A stretch of 64,000 nt of DNA from [Flexibacter] sp. ATCC 35208 (GCF_001975825.1 NZ_MTKN01000015.1:74988-138987); one strand, 5' to 3'. Positions 38,435 to 48,196 are shown, counted from the stretch's first letter. Notes: generated by a model from the sequence alone, not told the origin. A program made the numbers and translations.

Positions 38435-38873
38435 CGGTGTATGAAGTATTTGATTTGTTTTGAAAAAAGCGGCATAAATAAACTCCAGCTATAGCGCCAG
38501 TCGTATTGAGCAGTACATCGTCAACATCAGCGACTCCACTTTCTGTATAATACTGTATGATTTCAATGGCAAGGCTTAACAAAAAAGCTAATACGGCTAT
38601 CTTCAGTACACTCTTCATATTGAATACCTGCATCATCACATATGCAAAAGGCAGGAACAACACGATATTGCCAAACAGATTGCCGAAGAAAAAGAAAGCA
38701 TGGACTAACCACGTACCTCCATGTGTGTCAAACAACTCCTTCACACTATCCACGATCGGGTGTAATCGCAATCGCTCTGCATCTGACAACTTCACGCCTT
38801 TTCTCCACGGCGCCCAAAACACGATATAAAACAGCCCCACGAAATATGCAACACTATAAAAGATCTTTTTCAT
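38409..38873 (-). CDS. VanZ family membrane protein
   Basis: A 154-residue protein with four hydrophobic segments and the VanZ hallmarks GNIVLFLPFA and SLAIEIIQYYT followed by DVDDVLLNTTGAIAG. VanZ-family proteins commonly occur in surface-polysaccharide loci, but their role is not settled. Its start overlaps the stop of the upstream glycosyltransferase (TAATG). Confidence 0.87.
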   Translation of the reverse strand: MKKIFYSVAYFVGLFYIVFWAPWRKGVKLSDAERLRLHPIVDSVKELFDTHGGTWLVHAFFFFGNLFGNIVLFLPFAYVMMQVFNMKSVLKIAVLAFLLSLAIEIIQYYTESGVADVDDVLLNTTGAIAGVYLCRFFQNKSNTSYTDEHRSIQV

Positions 38874-39781
38874 TAATTAAGCACGATATTATAATCCTCC
38901 TTCAACACAGCGAGCATCTTCTCCTTCCCTTTATCCCCATTCAACTTTCCTTCAAACTCTTCCAGGTTCACATCTACCAGTAAGCGATACCAATACCCCT
39001 GCATAAAGTGAAACACAAATCCATGATACCCGTCCATAAATCCGAATCGTAAAATGTACCTGTACATGAAGTAAAAGGAAGCCCGCATACCCGGTGATAA
39101 AGAAGAATATACCCGCTCCTTCAGGAACCGTTTTCTCTTCGCCTGCGTGCTCTCCATTTCCAGCAATCGCTTATCTGCACTCAGCAGGCCGTATTTAATA
39201 TTCAGCAGGTCTACCATCTCACGGATGGCATAGTTATTATGCTTGTTCACCCACCAGTGTATCGCATTCAGGTTGTAATCCACTATGTGCTCTTTGAACT
39301 GCGCTGTCTTTCCTTCGGACAGTACAATGTGTTCATCCATCCAGCGCTGCTCTATACTGCCTATTTTATTTCGCCAGATGCGTAGCAGGTTGTGTGGATA
39401 GAAACCACCATGTTTGATCCACTTGCCTTTGAACAATACCTTTCTGCGGATGTATACACCACTCACTTCTGTTGGCAGTCCCTGTACTTTTTCATTGATC
39501 TCTGCAATCAATGCCGGTTCCAGGTATTCATCACTGTCCATGCGCATTACCCACGAAGCTTTGGTACCACAGTTATCCAGTCCCCATTGAAACTGCTGTG
39601 CATAATTCACCCATGTGTGCTGAAACACCTTTGCACCATAGCTCTCTGCAATCGCTACCGTACCGTCCGTAGAAAATGCATCTACGATATAAATCTCATC
39701 TGATACCTGTCGCATACTTTCCAGACAGCGACCGATATGCTTCTCTTCATTGTATGTAAGAATAATGACTGCCAGATCCAT
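38873..39781 (-). CDS. Glycosyltransferase family 2
   Basis: A 302-residue GT-A enzyme. The N terminus LAVIILTYNEEKHIGRCLES, the nucleotide-binding acidic motif VMRMDSDEYLEP and the KGKWIKHGGFYPHNLLRIW region match GT2 enzymes of the WaaE/KdtX-like group. Donor and acceptor are unknown. It starts one base after the stop of the next upstream transferase. Confidence 0.92.
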   Translation of the reverse strand: MDLAVIILTYNEEKHIGRCLESMRQVSDEIYIVDAFSTDGTVAIAESYGAKVFQHTWVNYAQQFQWGLDNCGTKASWVMRMDSDEYLEPALIAEINEKVQGLPTEVSGVYIRRKVLFKGKWIKHGGFYPHNLLRIWRNKIGSIEQRWMDEHIVLSEGKTAQFKEHIVDYNLNAIHWWVNKHNNYAIREMVDLLNIKYGLLSADKRLLEMESTQAKRKRFLKERVYSSLSPGMRASFYFMYRYILRFGFMDGYHGFVFHFMQGYWYRLLVDVNLEEFEGKLNGDKGKEKMLAVLKEDYNIVLN

Positions 39782-39782
39782 A

Positions 39783-40934
39783 TTATATTACCTTTTTCGC
39801 TGTTCCTGAACTTTGATACAAGGTGACATAATCACCTGCCAGCTTGTTCTCATTAAAATCCCTGTTGATGATATCCTTCGCTGTAGCCGTAATGCGGTTG
39901 CGTTCCAGCTTATCGTTGTAAGCCAGGGTCAGCTTCGCTCTTACCTCTTCAATGTCTTCAATACCTGTAATCCATCCCAGCCTGTTTTGTTCTACATAGC
40001 CGGACAATCCCACATTGTTACTGATCAATACCGGTGTACCTACATACAAAGACTCGATCACTACGATCGCAAAGTTTTCATTGTGCGAAGTGAGGGCGAA
40101 CAAATCTGTATTTGCAAGGAAAGGGAATTTCGTTTCTGAATTCTTCCAGCCTACCCACTCTACATGATCTTCCATGTTCAGTGTAGCAACCATCGATTTC
40201 AGTTCTGCCACATACGCTTCCTCACCTGAACCTGCTATTTGTAATTTGTAATTGAAAGGCACTTTAGATAAAGCAATGAGCAGAATATCCAACCCCTTCT
40301 TAGGATCTACACGAGACAAAAAGCTAATAGTAAATACTTCATTCTCCTGACGGGGACAGTCTACCACAGGGAGGTCTACCAGATTAAAGATCTTTGCCCC
40401 CTGCCAGCCGTTATTGATGCGCAGGCACTCATTCCACTCCATAGGAGAAGAAGTATGCAGATAAGTATGCTTAAGTAAACTCTTGCCGATTACATTGTGC
40501 AATACCTTTTTCTTTGCCTGGTTCTTAGCCGTCAGTACATAATCGCAGAACATACCATGCGGAGAAAGTACCTGTTTGATGCCTCTCAGTCTGCACATGA
40601 GCGAAGCGCCTAATACAAGGAAACTCCACCATGAATGAATATGTACCACATCAAATGACTTCGCTTTTTTCCACGTATGTTTCCACAAAGCAGGAGATAC
40701 ATGTGTATGATCGCCTGTTATTCTTGGAAAGTAATACACCGTTACACCATCCACCTGCACAGGCGTCTTTAAAGGCACCTCTAATTCCTGATGACCGTTT
40801 GCAGTGGTAGTGAATACAGTCACCTCATGCCCAAGGCTTACCAGTCTCTCAGCCAATCTGGCGATCACTACAATGGGCCCGCCGTATATAAAAGCCGGCT
40901 TGTAAGAAGGAACAATAAATAAGATTTTCATCAT
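39783..40934 (-). CDS. Glycosyltransferase family 4
   Basis: A 383-residue GT-B enzyme. The N-terminal acceptor domain starts MMKILFIVPSYKPAFIYGGP, with DVVHIHSWWSFLV. The C-terminal donor domain has SFLSRVDPKKGLDILLIAL and the glutamate motif NFAIVVIESLYVGTPVLIS. It overlaps the upstream 64-codon ORF by 4 nt (ATGA), so its translation is coupled to that ORF. Confidence 0.92.
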   Translation of the reverse strand: MMKILFIVPSYKPAFIYGGPIVVIARLAERLVSLGHEVTVFTTTANGHQELEVPLKTPVQVDGVTVYYFPRITGDHTHVSPALWKHTWKKAKSFDVVHIHSWWSFLVLGASLMCRLRGIKQVLSPHGMFCDYVLTAKNQAKKKVLHNVIGKSLLKHTYLHTSSPMEWNECLRINNGWQGAKIFNLVDLPVVDCPRQENEVFTISFLSRVDPKKGLDILLIALSKVPFNYKLQIAGSGEEAYVAELKSMVATLNMEDHVEWVGWKNSETKFPFLANTDLFALTSHNENFAIVVIESLYVGTPVLISNNVGLSGYVEQNRLGWITGIEDIEEVRAKLTLAYNDKLERNRITATAKDIINRDFNENKLAGDYVTLYQSSGTAKKVI

Positions 40935-41125
40935 GATGCATTTGCGCTGATCACCGGCATGGCAACAGCTGCTTTCTTACGTTTTTTTATCAATAAGGGC
41001 ATAGCCACTCTTTTCTGAAAATGTATTTCTAACAGGTAAGCCATCACTAAAGTCAGTCCTGTAAAACAGATCCATGTCAGTGCACCGGGTCCCATGTAGT
41101 GCTTTACCAAACCTCTAAAGGCCAT
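40931..41125 (-). CDS. Small membrane protein, possibly the C-terminal remnant of an acyltransferase
   Basis: A 64-codon frame lies tightly between two glycosyltransferase genes, 3 bp from one and overlapping the other by 4 nt. It encodes one membrane helix (LTWICFTGLTLVMAYLLEIHF) followed by a basic tail (KKRKKA). The pattern of last helix plus basic end is like the C terminus of acyltransferase-3 proteins. It could be a decayed fragment kept because it couples translation, or a genuine small protein. I recognise no defined family. Confidence 0.5.
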   Translation of the reverse strand: MAFRGLVKHYMGPGALTWICFTGLTLVMAYLLEIHFQKRVAMPLLIKKRKKAAVAMPVISANAS

Positions 41126-41128
41126 AAC

Positions 41129-42235
41129 TTATTTTGCGTCTTCATGTAGTACAGGCTTGGGTGAAGAAATATGTCGGATGGCGGTCACTGCATTATCCGC
41201 CATTGTATCCATGGTTAATTCTTTCCTTACATAAGCGCGGGCATTCTCGCCCATTCTGCCTATTTCTGTTTCTGTAGAGAGCGACAATACATCTACACAC
41301 TCCGCCATGCTCTCGAAGATCATTCCATTGTGACCGTGTCTGATATAACTGTATTCCACACATTGCAATACAGACTCAGAACGTTTGAATGTAAATACCG
41401 GCTTACCGTAAGACATCGCTTCCACAATAGATAAGCCTACCCATCCCGGCTGAAAATAAATATCCGCCATGCTGAACAACTCATCCTTCACCTTTCTGTC
41501 ATACAGGGCACCAAAGTCATGTACATGTGTATATTGGGTAAAATCCGGCTTCAATCTGCCATCACCGATGATCACAAATGCGAATCCTTCGGGTGACAAT
41601 CTTTCTATCAGCTCTACCAGCAGATCTACCCGCCTGCCCGGCTCATTGAATCTTGCACAGTAAATGAGCACACGCTGCTGGGTAATACCATATCTTTCTC
41701 TCAAAGATTGCTTATCAGGCATGTTCAATTCGAGAATGGCATCCACACCAGAGATCGTATTATTCAATGCGTGTCCGTTCATCTTCGGCATAAAGGTTTT
41801 CCACACTTCCAGTTCTTTCTTTGTATAGAACCACACACCATCAGACAAGCCAATCATCCAGCGCAGTAACAGGTGCGGTTTCTTTTCTTCCTTCACATAT
41901 CGCTTTACAGAAATCCCATGTCCCCACAACACAATTTTTTGTTTGATGAAAGGCTTCAGTAACAGGATCAGCCAGGTACTCAGGTGACCAAAGTTCAGCA
42001 TCAGCACCAGCACATTGTATTTCCTGTTCAGCAACGGAAAAGGATTGTACAAAACGAAAGGTCCTTTCATAAATGCACGCAAAGGAATAATGCAGGTATT
42101 TCCCTCTTTGAAATGATGCTTGCCAATATCGGCCTGCTTCTCATAACAATAAAGGTCCATTGGCAACTGCTCCTTCAGCATGTTGAAAAACTCCTCCCTG
42201 TAATGAGGTATATATGGTTGCAAAATGCCAATCAT
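41129..42235 (-). CDS. Glycosyltransferase family 4
   Basis: A 368-residue GT-B enzyme. It starts MIGILQPYIPHYREEFF, a pattern common in rhamnosyl- or mannosyl-type transferases of polysaccharide loci. The donor domain has LIYCARFNEPGRRVDLLVEL, IIGDGRLKPDF and the catalytic-acid region PGWVGLSIVEAMSYGKPVF. It is 9 bp from the upstream acyltransferase gene and 3 bp from the small ORF. The linkage is unknown. Confidence 0.9.
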   Translation of the reverse strand: MIGILQPYIPHYREEFFNMLKEQLPMDLYCYEKQADIGKHHFKEGNTCIIPLRAFMKGPFVLYNPFPLLNRKYNVLVLMLNFGHLSTWLILLLKPFIKQKIVLWGHGISVKRYVKEEKKPHLLLRWMIGLSDGVWFYTKKELEVWKTFMPKMNGHALNNTISGVDAILELNMPDKQSLRERYGITQQRVLIYCARFNEPGRRVDLLVELIERLSPEGFAFVIIGDGRLKPDFTQYTHVHDFGALYDRKVKDELFSMADIYFQPGWVGLSIVEAMSYGKPVFTFKRSESVLQCVEYSYIRHGHNGMIFESMAECVDVLSLSTETEIGRMGENARAYVRKELTMDTMADNAVTAIRHISSPKPVLHEDAK

Positions 42236-42244
42236 GTTAAAAGT

Positions 42245-43228
42245 TTAATTGCCCATCAGGTACTTTCTCAAAATGTCATTCTTCGATAAGATCTCAGACA
42301 CACCAAAGCTGAGCAGGTAAGTCACAATAATGGATCCCAATGTCAACGCAAGTCCCTGTACAGGATGATGGATGAGCTGCATGCCTGTTTTAATCCCTTC
42401 CAGAAACACGCCGTGTATCAGGTAAATGCCCATTGAATTTCTGGACAATGCCATCATACCCGGATAACTACCATTTATCTGGAATAGCAGCAATGGAAAC
42501 AACACCGCTACAAAAGCCAATCCTGTCAATACATGTGGCATAAACAGCTGTGCAAAAAACAACGCCACCGCCCATATCGGTACCAGTATGTGTAAGCTGG
42601 TGCCATACTTCTCTTTCACCTTTTCATAGTTGATGTAAAATAACATCCCTATCGATGCTGAAATCAGTGAAGGCACGAAGTACAACAGGATATGCCTGGT
42701 GAACCAATCGGCCTGTTTGATATCAGCAGGTGTATACCATAACACAACAGCAGATATGCACACAATACAGAAGATGACCACATTTGCTATCTTCCGGTTT
42801 CGCACAGCCACATTCAATAAAGGAAAGAACAGGAGACTGAGGTAGAAAAGGTTTGGCAGGTACCACAACTGGTAAGAACTACCTTTGAACACGAACGTCT
42901 CTATCCACTTCATTTCAAAAGGTTCGTGTATAAACCTTGCTTTAAAAATTCTAATGCCCAGGTAAATCAGTGTCCACAAAAAGAAAGGAATCATCAGTCG
43001 CTGGATGCGGGTCACCAGCATTTCTCTAAAGTTTCGGCGACCCTTTCCGATGATCTGCCAGGCAAAGAGGAACATTGAAATAGCGATAAATACCGGTACC
43101 GCATAAGCATTCAACGGGTTCAACTTTTTCGTCAAGATACTGCCGGCACAGCCATGTATCCATACAACACTAAAAGCGGCGATAGGTCTGATAAAATCAA
43201 ACCCCGTAATGTGCTGCCTGTCGTTCAT
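42245..43228 (-). CDS. Acyltransferase 3 family (OafA/WecH-like)
   Basis: About 327 residues with about ten membrane helices. ITGFDFIRPIAAFSVVWIHG has the N-terminal Arg and catalytic His of the family, and NSMGIYLIHGVFLE is the typical late motif. I use ATG 43228 (MNDRQHITG) rather than 43264 because it gives the family-like start and a shorter overlap (32 nt) with the preceding gene. It probably acetylates a sugar of the exopolysaccharide. Confidence 0.88.
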   Translation of the reverse strand: MNDRQHITGFDFIRPIAAFSVVWIHGCAGSILTKKLNPLNAYAVPVFIAISMFLFAWQIIGKGRRNFREMLVTRIQRLMIPFFLWTLIYLGIRIFKARFIHEPFEMKWIETFVFKGSSYQLWYLPNLFYLSLLFFPLLNVAVRNRKIANVVIFCIVCISAVVLWYTPADIKQADWFTRHILLYFVPSLISASIGMLFYINYEKVKEKYGTSLHILVPIWAVALFFAQLFMPHVLTGLAFVAVLFPLLLFQINGSYPGMMALSRNSMGIYLIHGVFLEGIKTGMQLIHHPVQGLALTLGSIIVTYLLSFGVSEILSKNDILRKYLMGN

Positions 43229-44582
43229 GTGCGGGGGTTGTGTCTTTTGATTTAATAATATCACTTACATCGAATCCATAAATTTGCCTGCTGCCTTCAT
43301 GAATGGAATCAAACGCTACCATGGTACCGTCTCCTTTCCATCTTGGGTGCAGATCACAGTGCAGACCACTGCGGGTGAAAGCCATCTGCTGAGGAGAGAA
43401 TGCTTTCAACACCGTCTTTTCCACACCTTGCAGGTATGGCATAGATTTATCGAGGTCAGGCTGCTGATCCAGCATTTTATAAGTGCCAAGATCTATGCGT
43501 CGTTGTGTACTGTATTGGAATAAAAATAAGGTGCGGATACCTTCGCTGTTGGGATAGGTATCACAGATCATCCAATCCCTGTTAGCAGGACAGAACATCG
43601 GATGCCCATCTTCAGTAATTACATCCTTTGCCAGCAAAGAGTGCGGCGCACCTTCTGCATCTGAAAACAACAACCAGTTGAAACCTGGATTACTGTTCAC
43701 ACCTGGTTTAGGTTTATATAAGATCTTCTTGATTATTTTTTTCGCCCGGCCTACCAAACCAGTTGGGAGCATTCGATATAACAATGAACTACGCAGTTTT
43801 TCCACACTACTACCTGTACGTCCCCATATAGCAATATGGTTATCATCCTGCCAGTCAAAGTGGCTCAGAAAGCCGGTTGCCAGGCAATGCAGTTCAGAGC
43901 CATCCGTATTGATAGTCATGAGGCGCGTGGTCTCACCACCATCTTTCAGTTTATATCTGTGCAAAAAGCAAACACGTGTCTGTGAAGGGTTCAGCAACAA
44001 GTGGGTGAAGTAATGGTTATTCCCCAGGTTCGCATTCATCTGGTAGTTCGCTACCTCTGCTACAGAGATGATCATCTCTTCTTCCCCTGTGTATACATTG
44101 TGCTTCACGATACCAGAGTCTGCAGGTGCATCTTCATCTGCATATGCATCCGGCAAACCGGTGTAACCATAACCACCTACTCTGAACAACCGCGCATAGT
44201 CCAGACCAAACGCCCAGCCATCATCTGTAATCACATGGGTAGGAAATTCCAATGGTGTACATTCACCTGTCTTTGTATTATAGATTTTAGAACGCCATGC
44301 ATGATTGATCTTATCATTTACAATGAAGAGATCTGATTTACCAATCCACTGCTGGCGTGCACCCTGTGGATAATTGTATGCATAAGTTTCTCCCATTTTA
44401 TGATACTTCCCTTCCTTGTCCAGGTAACCGATATCACAGGGTACATCAGGATTTGGCGGTGTTAGCATATCATCGATCCTTAATGCGAGTAATTTATCGC
44501 CAGCATAGTTCCATGCGATCAGGTCATGGAAACCGAAATAAAAGTTTCCTTCTCCCTTAGAAAGTAAAACAGCTTTATGCAT
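43197..44582 (-). CDS. Oligogalacturonate-lyase-like beta-propeller protein
   Basis: About 461 residues starting MHKAVLLSKGEGNFYFGFHD at 44582; a longer frame to 44687 overlaps the next transferase and is unlikely. No signal peptide is seen. Repeated blades end in patterns such as TRLMTINTDGSELHCLATG, EDGHPMFCPANRDWMICDTYP and HPRWKGDGTMVAFDS. These resemble the seven-bladed fold of PL22 oligogalacturonate lyases, including histidines in blade starts. Its position among glycosyltransferases suggests a cytoplasmic glycan-handling role. Activity is not established and the catalytic residues are only tentatively placed. Confidence 0.7.
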   Translation of the reverse strand: MHKAVLLSKGEGNFYFGFHDLIAWNYAGDKLLALRIDDMLTPPNPDVPCDIGYLDKEGKYHKMGETYAYNYPQGARQQWIGKSDLFIVNDKINHAWRSKIYNTKTGECTPLEFPTHVITDDGWAFGLDYARLFRVGGYGYTGLPDAYADEDAPADSGIVKHNVYTGEEEMIISVAEVANYQMNANLGNNHYFTHLLLNPSQTRVCFLHRYKLKDGGETTRLMTINTDGSELHCLATGFLSHFDWQDDNHIAIWGRTGSSVEKLRSSLLYRMLPTGLVGRAKKIIKKILYKPKPGVNSNPGFNWLLFSDAEGAPHSLLAKDVITEDGHPMFCPANRDWMICDTYPNSEGIRTLFLFQYSTQRRIDLGTYKMLDQQPDLDKSMPYLQGVEKTVLKAFSPQQMAFTRSGLHCDLHPRWKGDGTMVAFDSIHEGSRQIYGFDVSDIIKSKDTTPAHERQAAHYGV

Positions 44583-45708
44583 ACATCGGTTCTTTTTGTA
44601 GTATCCAGTTGGAAAATTCACGGGAACGGGTTGTCCAGCTATGCGCTGTAACATCCAATGGCACACGCTCCAGCTGCTGCCGGACAAGCCCCGTAATCAA
44701 CTCTGCCAGGGAACCCGGCTGAGTATTGTCGAAGTAGTACCCTTCGTCACCAAATATCTCTTTCGGCTCACCAATATTGCAGGTGAATACCGGTTTATGA
44801 AAAGGAATATACATGTAGATTTTGCTGGGACAACGCGCCCAATCCTGTACCGTATTGTTCAATGGAGAGATGAATGCATCTGCCAGTTCGAAGTAAGAAC
44901 TCAGCATGGTTTCAGGTACATAACCCAGGAACTCAATGTATTCTTCAAGGCCATTCGCTTTCACATATGCTTTCGCTTCATCCAGATGCCTGCCTCTACC
45001 CAGCAGCAATAACTTGATATCGGGGGTTTCTTTCACTGCTTCCTTCACTGCTTCCAGCATGGTGAACAGACCATAGTTCTTCGTCATTGTTCCCATATAA
45101 ATGAGCACCGTTTTCCCTGCATACTTTGCCTGCAGTTCATCGAGGTGCAGCCTGGGTGCGTCAATTACTTCTGTACTGTAAGCATATGGAGAGTACAGCA
45201 CAGACAAACTGCGACGCATGAATTGTTTGGATCTCTTACGATAGAAAGTTTCGAGATAACGGCTGGCACAAATCAGCTTATCTGCATATACCACAGACAG
45301 TGATTCGATAAAGTGTGCCATGATCTTCTTCAACCCTTTATTATCAGGAATACCTGATTGTAGTTCAGAGTGTTCAATCACCATCTGCGGGTTGAAGCCC
45401 AGTGCGCTTTTTCGTATCCAGTTACGGAATCCAAATGAGCAGAAATAAATATAATCAGGACGAATCTCTTTCAGCAGCATGATTTTTTGTTCCACCTCAC
45501 CATTCATGTTGGCTGGTTTATAAAAATATACAGCTACATCAGGGCCGCATTCTATGCTGGCTCTTTCCCTGTTCTCAGCACAGTCCATCGCAATGATGGA
45601 GACCTCCCATCCCAGATCAGCTAATGGATTGGCCATTCCCAGGGCGCGCTTCATAGTAGCTATCGTCGTGATATCCCCCGTTGTCAGGAAGCAGATCTTC
45701 TTCTTCAT
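44575..45708 (-). CDS. Glycosyltransferase family 4-like
   Basis: A 377-residue GT-B enzyme with the start MKKKICFLTTGDITTIATMK. The donor domain has VLIYMGTMTKNYGLFTMLEAV, LLLLGRGRHLDEA and CPSKIYMYIPFHKPVF. Its first 92 nt lie inside the 3' end of the polymerase gene in another frame. It overlaps the beta-propeller gene by 8 nt. Confidence 0.9.
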   Translation of the reverse strand: MKKKICFLTTGDITTIATMKRALGMANPLADLGWEVSIIAMDCAENRERASIECGPDVAVYFYKPANMNGEVEQKIMLLKEIRPDYIYFCSFGFRNWIRKSALGFNPQMVIEHSELQSGIPDNKGLKKIMAHFIESLSVVYADKLICASRYLETFYRKRSKQFMRRSLSVLYSPYAYSTEVIDAPRLHLDELQAKYAGKTVLIYMGTMTKNYGLFTMLEAVKEAVKETPDIKLLLLGRGRHLDEAKAYVKANGLEEYIEFLGYVPETMLSSYFELADAFISPLNNTVQDWARCPSKIYMYIPFHKPVFTCNIGEPKEIFGDEGYYFDNTQPGSLAELITGLVRQQLERVPLDVTAHSWTTRSREFSNWILQKEPMYA

Positions 45709-46954
45709 CGTCTTCTTCGTTTTGTATTGAATGGTAAATGGTAAGTATAAATCCGATTATCAATGGCAGCGTATTTCGGATATGTGGCAAAGGTGAAAAT
45801 GGGAATACCCAGAGTAGCTGAACCGTAAAGTATACAAGGATCGGGTAGTAAGGTGTCTCCATAGCCCGCTCATTCATGATGAGTGAAAACGCCCGTTTCA
45901 TGACCAACCAGAAGATGTAGAAAATACAGAGAAATGCAATGATACCTCCATACAACCAAGCCCCCAATAATATAGAGTGACTGGGTATCACACCGCTGTT
46001 ATTAAGTGCCTCCATACGACTCCTGTCTCTGTCAAGATCTTTAAACATCAGACTGCGGTAATGATTGTTCTCATCTACTGCCCAGGAGCCATGTCCCAGC
46101 CAGGGTGCATCTTTTATAGCTTCGATGGCTACAAAAAATTCCCCGCGCCCCTGTCCGATCAAAGCAAATGGATTGTAAGGATTATCTGCTTGTGACAGCT
46201 GATCATCGGCATGCTTACCACCAAATTCACCAGACAATACCGCATTTACATAAAATATATACAGTATCTGGAAAAAAATGCCCGCAAAAATGGTTAAGCC
46301 AATTTTCCTGGCTAGAGTCATATGCATAAGTACCCTGCGGAAGTGAATGATTAATCCCCCAAAAAGGAAGAACATCCCGTTCGAACGAAAGTCCAGTGCC
46401 ACATTTGTAAGTCCATAAGCCATAATAATGGCTACGGTGAGCACATCCTTTCGCTTATTATACGTGTAAAACGTAATGATTAAAATAATATAGTTGGTAA
46501 TTGGTGCAATCCTGAACTTAAATACCGAATAGTCCTCCATCATAGAAGAGGTATCCTGCTCCAGACTCGAACTGCCAAAGAGAATCAACCTGACCACCTC
46601 GGCACACATAAAGGCGATAATGATCCGGGGCGTATCGTCGAACATCCTGAACATAAACGTAAAAACCACTAGAGATACCCCAATCGCCGCCCAACCTCTT
46701 AGCATATTGTTCACGCTATTGTTGTTAATCACATCGCTCAACATTTGTATGGCCAGGAATATCAGCAAAGCTCCCTGTATTCTTTTCACGTCAGGATTAT
46801 TGCGGTATAACTGACGGATACGGCTAAAAGAAAGAGAATTGAGACCTGCATATATCTCACTCATAATTAGCGTACCCACAAATGACATCTGCACAGAACT
46901 GAGCAGAGAGTACAATACGATTTTTATATTCGATTTGTTCCTGGATAAATTCAT
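45617..46954 (-). CDS. wzy: O-antigen ligase/Wzy-type polymerase
   Basis: A 445-residue protein with about 10-12 hydrophobic segments and a large periplasmic loop (about 255-330) that contains GQGRGEFFVAIEAI and HSILLGAWLYGG, as in Wzy/WaaL proteins. It would polymerise the repeat units in the periplasm. The last 33 residues are unusually acidic and polar (EEDDEEEDLLPD and onward) and lie entirely in the region shared with the next gene. The start overlaps the upstream transferase by 4 nt. Confidence 0.85.
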   Translation of the reverse strand: MNLSRNKSNIKIVLYSLLSSVQMSFVGTLIMSEIYAGLNSLSFSRIRQLYRNNPDVKRIQGALLIFLAIQMLSDVINNNSVNNMLRGWAAIGVSLVVFTFMFRMFDDTPRIIIAFMCAEVVRLILFGSSSLEQDTSSMMEDYSVFKFRIAPITNYIILIITFYTYNKRKDVLTVAIIMAYGLTNVALDFRSNGMFFLFGGLIIHFRRVLMHMTLARKIGLTIFAGIFFQILYIFYVNAVLSGEFGGKHADDQLSQADNPYNPFALIGQGRGEFFVAIEAIKDAPWLGHGSWAVDENNHYRSLMFKDLDRDRSRMEALNNSGVIPSHSILLGAWLYGGIIAFLCIFYIFWLVMKRAFSLIMNERAMETPYYPILVYFTVQLLWVFPFSPLPHIRNTLPLIIGFILTIYHSIQNEEDDEEEDLLPDNGGYHDDSYYEARPGNGQSIS

Positions 46955-48189
46955 GCGCTGATTATGCTTTTATATAGTTCAGTTACTTCCTGTGCATATC
47001 GTTCCCATGTATGGCCGGTACGAATCGTTTCTGCAGCATTGAGTCCCATTTCTTTTCTCAGTGCCGGTACTGCGCTTAGTTGCAGGATAGCAGCTGCCAG
47101 TGCATCGGCGTTATCATCGGGAATTAAAAAACCGTTTTCCATGTGTGTTACCGGCGCCCCGCTGTTTACAGTGGTGATTACCGGTAGTCCTGCTGCCATC
47201 GCCTCTTTCACAGATTGTGCAGCGCCCTCTACATATGTCGGAAAAATATACAGATCGCTCTTTGCGAGAAATGTCTTCAGCTGATCCTGTGGCATGGAAC
47301 CATGCAGGGTGATACCCGGATGATTCCTGAACCAATCCGGAATAGCCAGTTCGTTCGATACATTACCAATCACATCCAGTGTGAAAGGAAAATCTTTTTG
47401 AATAAGTTGTTCGATAGCGGATACTATCAGGTGAGCACCTTTGCGTACACCGAAGTTGCCTGTGAACACCAGGCGGATCGTACCTGACTCATAAGATTGT
47501 TTTAGTGAATGAAAGCTCTCATCAATACCCAGGTGAATCACTTTGATCTTATCAGCAGCAAAACCCTGTGCAACAAAAGTGTCTTTCACATAGTCTGAAT
47601 TCACCAGCACCACATCTGCTTCTTCACAATCTTTCAACACATTGTTCCAGAAGCCATCAGAGATATTGATGAATTTTGATTCTTTACTTTCGCTTAGTAG
47701 TTTGTCCAGCTGTCTTTTGATCTCGCTGGGGTGTGCAATGCTGTGGTCTACTACCACCTTCATACCTTGTGCACGGGCCTTTTCAATAGCGCCTGCGCGG
47801 CCTGCGCCGCTGCGTACATGAAAGATCTGGCTGTTGCGGATGTACTTTTTTGATTCTGTACCAAACGCTTTCCATCCCATTCTTGCCGCTTTATCTCTCG
47901 TTAAAACCTTCTTTCCGGTGAGGATAAAAAGAAACTGGATATAAAATTCTGAGAAGCTGCATGTGCGGATTTGCTCTCTCGGGAATCCTTTAGGAGAGCG
48001 TTTTCGCAAACCGTAGGCCAGATTACTCCGGCCTACCAGCTTGCCCATGACATTAATAAATTTGTCTGGAAAGTTCTTCCCAGGTACCCAACCTGTAATC
48101 ACTTCCACATCTACTCCCTGCTCTTTGATGGCAATGGCGGACTGTATCAGATGCAACCTGCCCTGTCCTGTCGAAATAATAATCTTCAT
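46951..48189 (-). CDS. Glycosyltransferase family 4
   Basis: About 412 residues from ATG 48189 (MKIIISTGQGRLHLIQ); the longer frame to 48303 runs into the flippase gene and its start looks non-coding. The donor domain has LVFTGNFGVRKGAHLIVSAI, FPTYVEGAAQSVKEAMAAGL and PVITTVNSGAPVTHMENGFL. Residues VVDHSIAHPSEI also occur in related transferases. Confidence 0.9.
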   Translation of the reverse strand: MKIIISTGQGRLHLIQSAIAIKEQGVDVEVITGWVPGKNFPDKFINVMGKLVGRSNLAYGLRKRSPKGFPREQIRTCSFSEFYIQFLFILTGKKVLTRDKAARMGWKAFGTESKKYIRNSQIFHVRSGAGRAGAIEKARAQGMKVVVDHSIAHPSEIKRQLDKLLSESKESKFINISDGFWNNVLKDCEEADVVLVNSDYVKDTFVAQGFAADKIKVIHLGIDESFHSLKQSYESGTIRLVFTGNFGVRKGAHLIVSAIEQLIQKDFPFTLDVIGNVSNELAIPDWFRNHPGITLHGSMPQDQLKTFLAKSDLYIFPTYVEGAAQSVKEAMAAGLPVITTVNSGAPVTHMENGFLIPDDNADALAAAILQLSAVPALRKEMGLNAAETIRTGHTWERYAQEVTELYKSIISA

Positions 48190-48196
48190 ATTTGAT

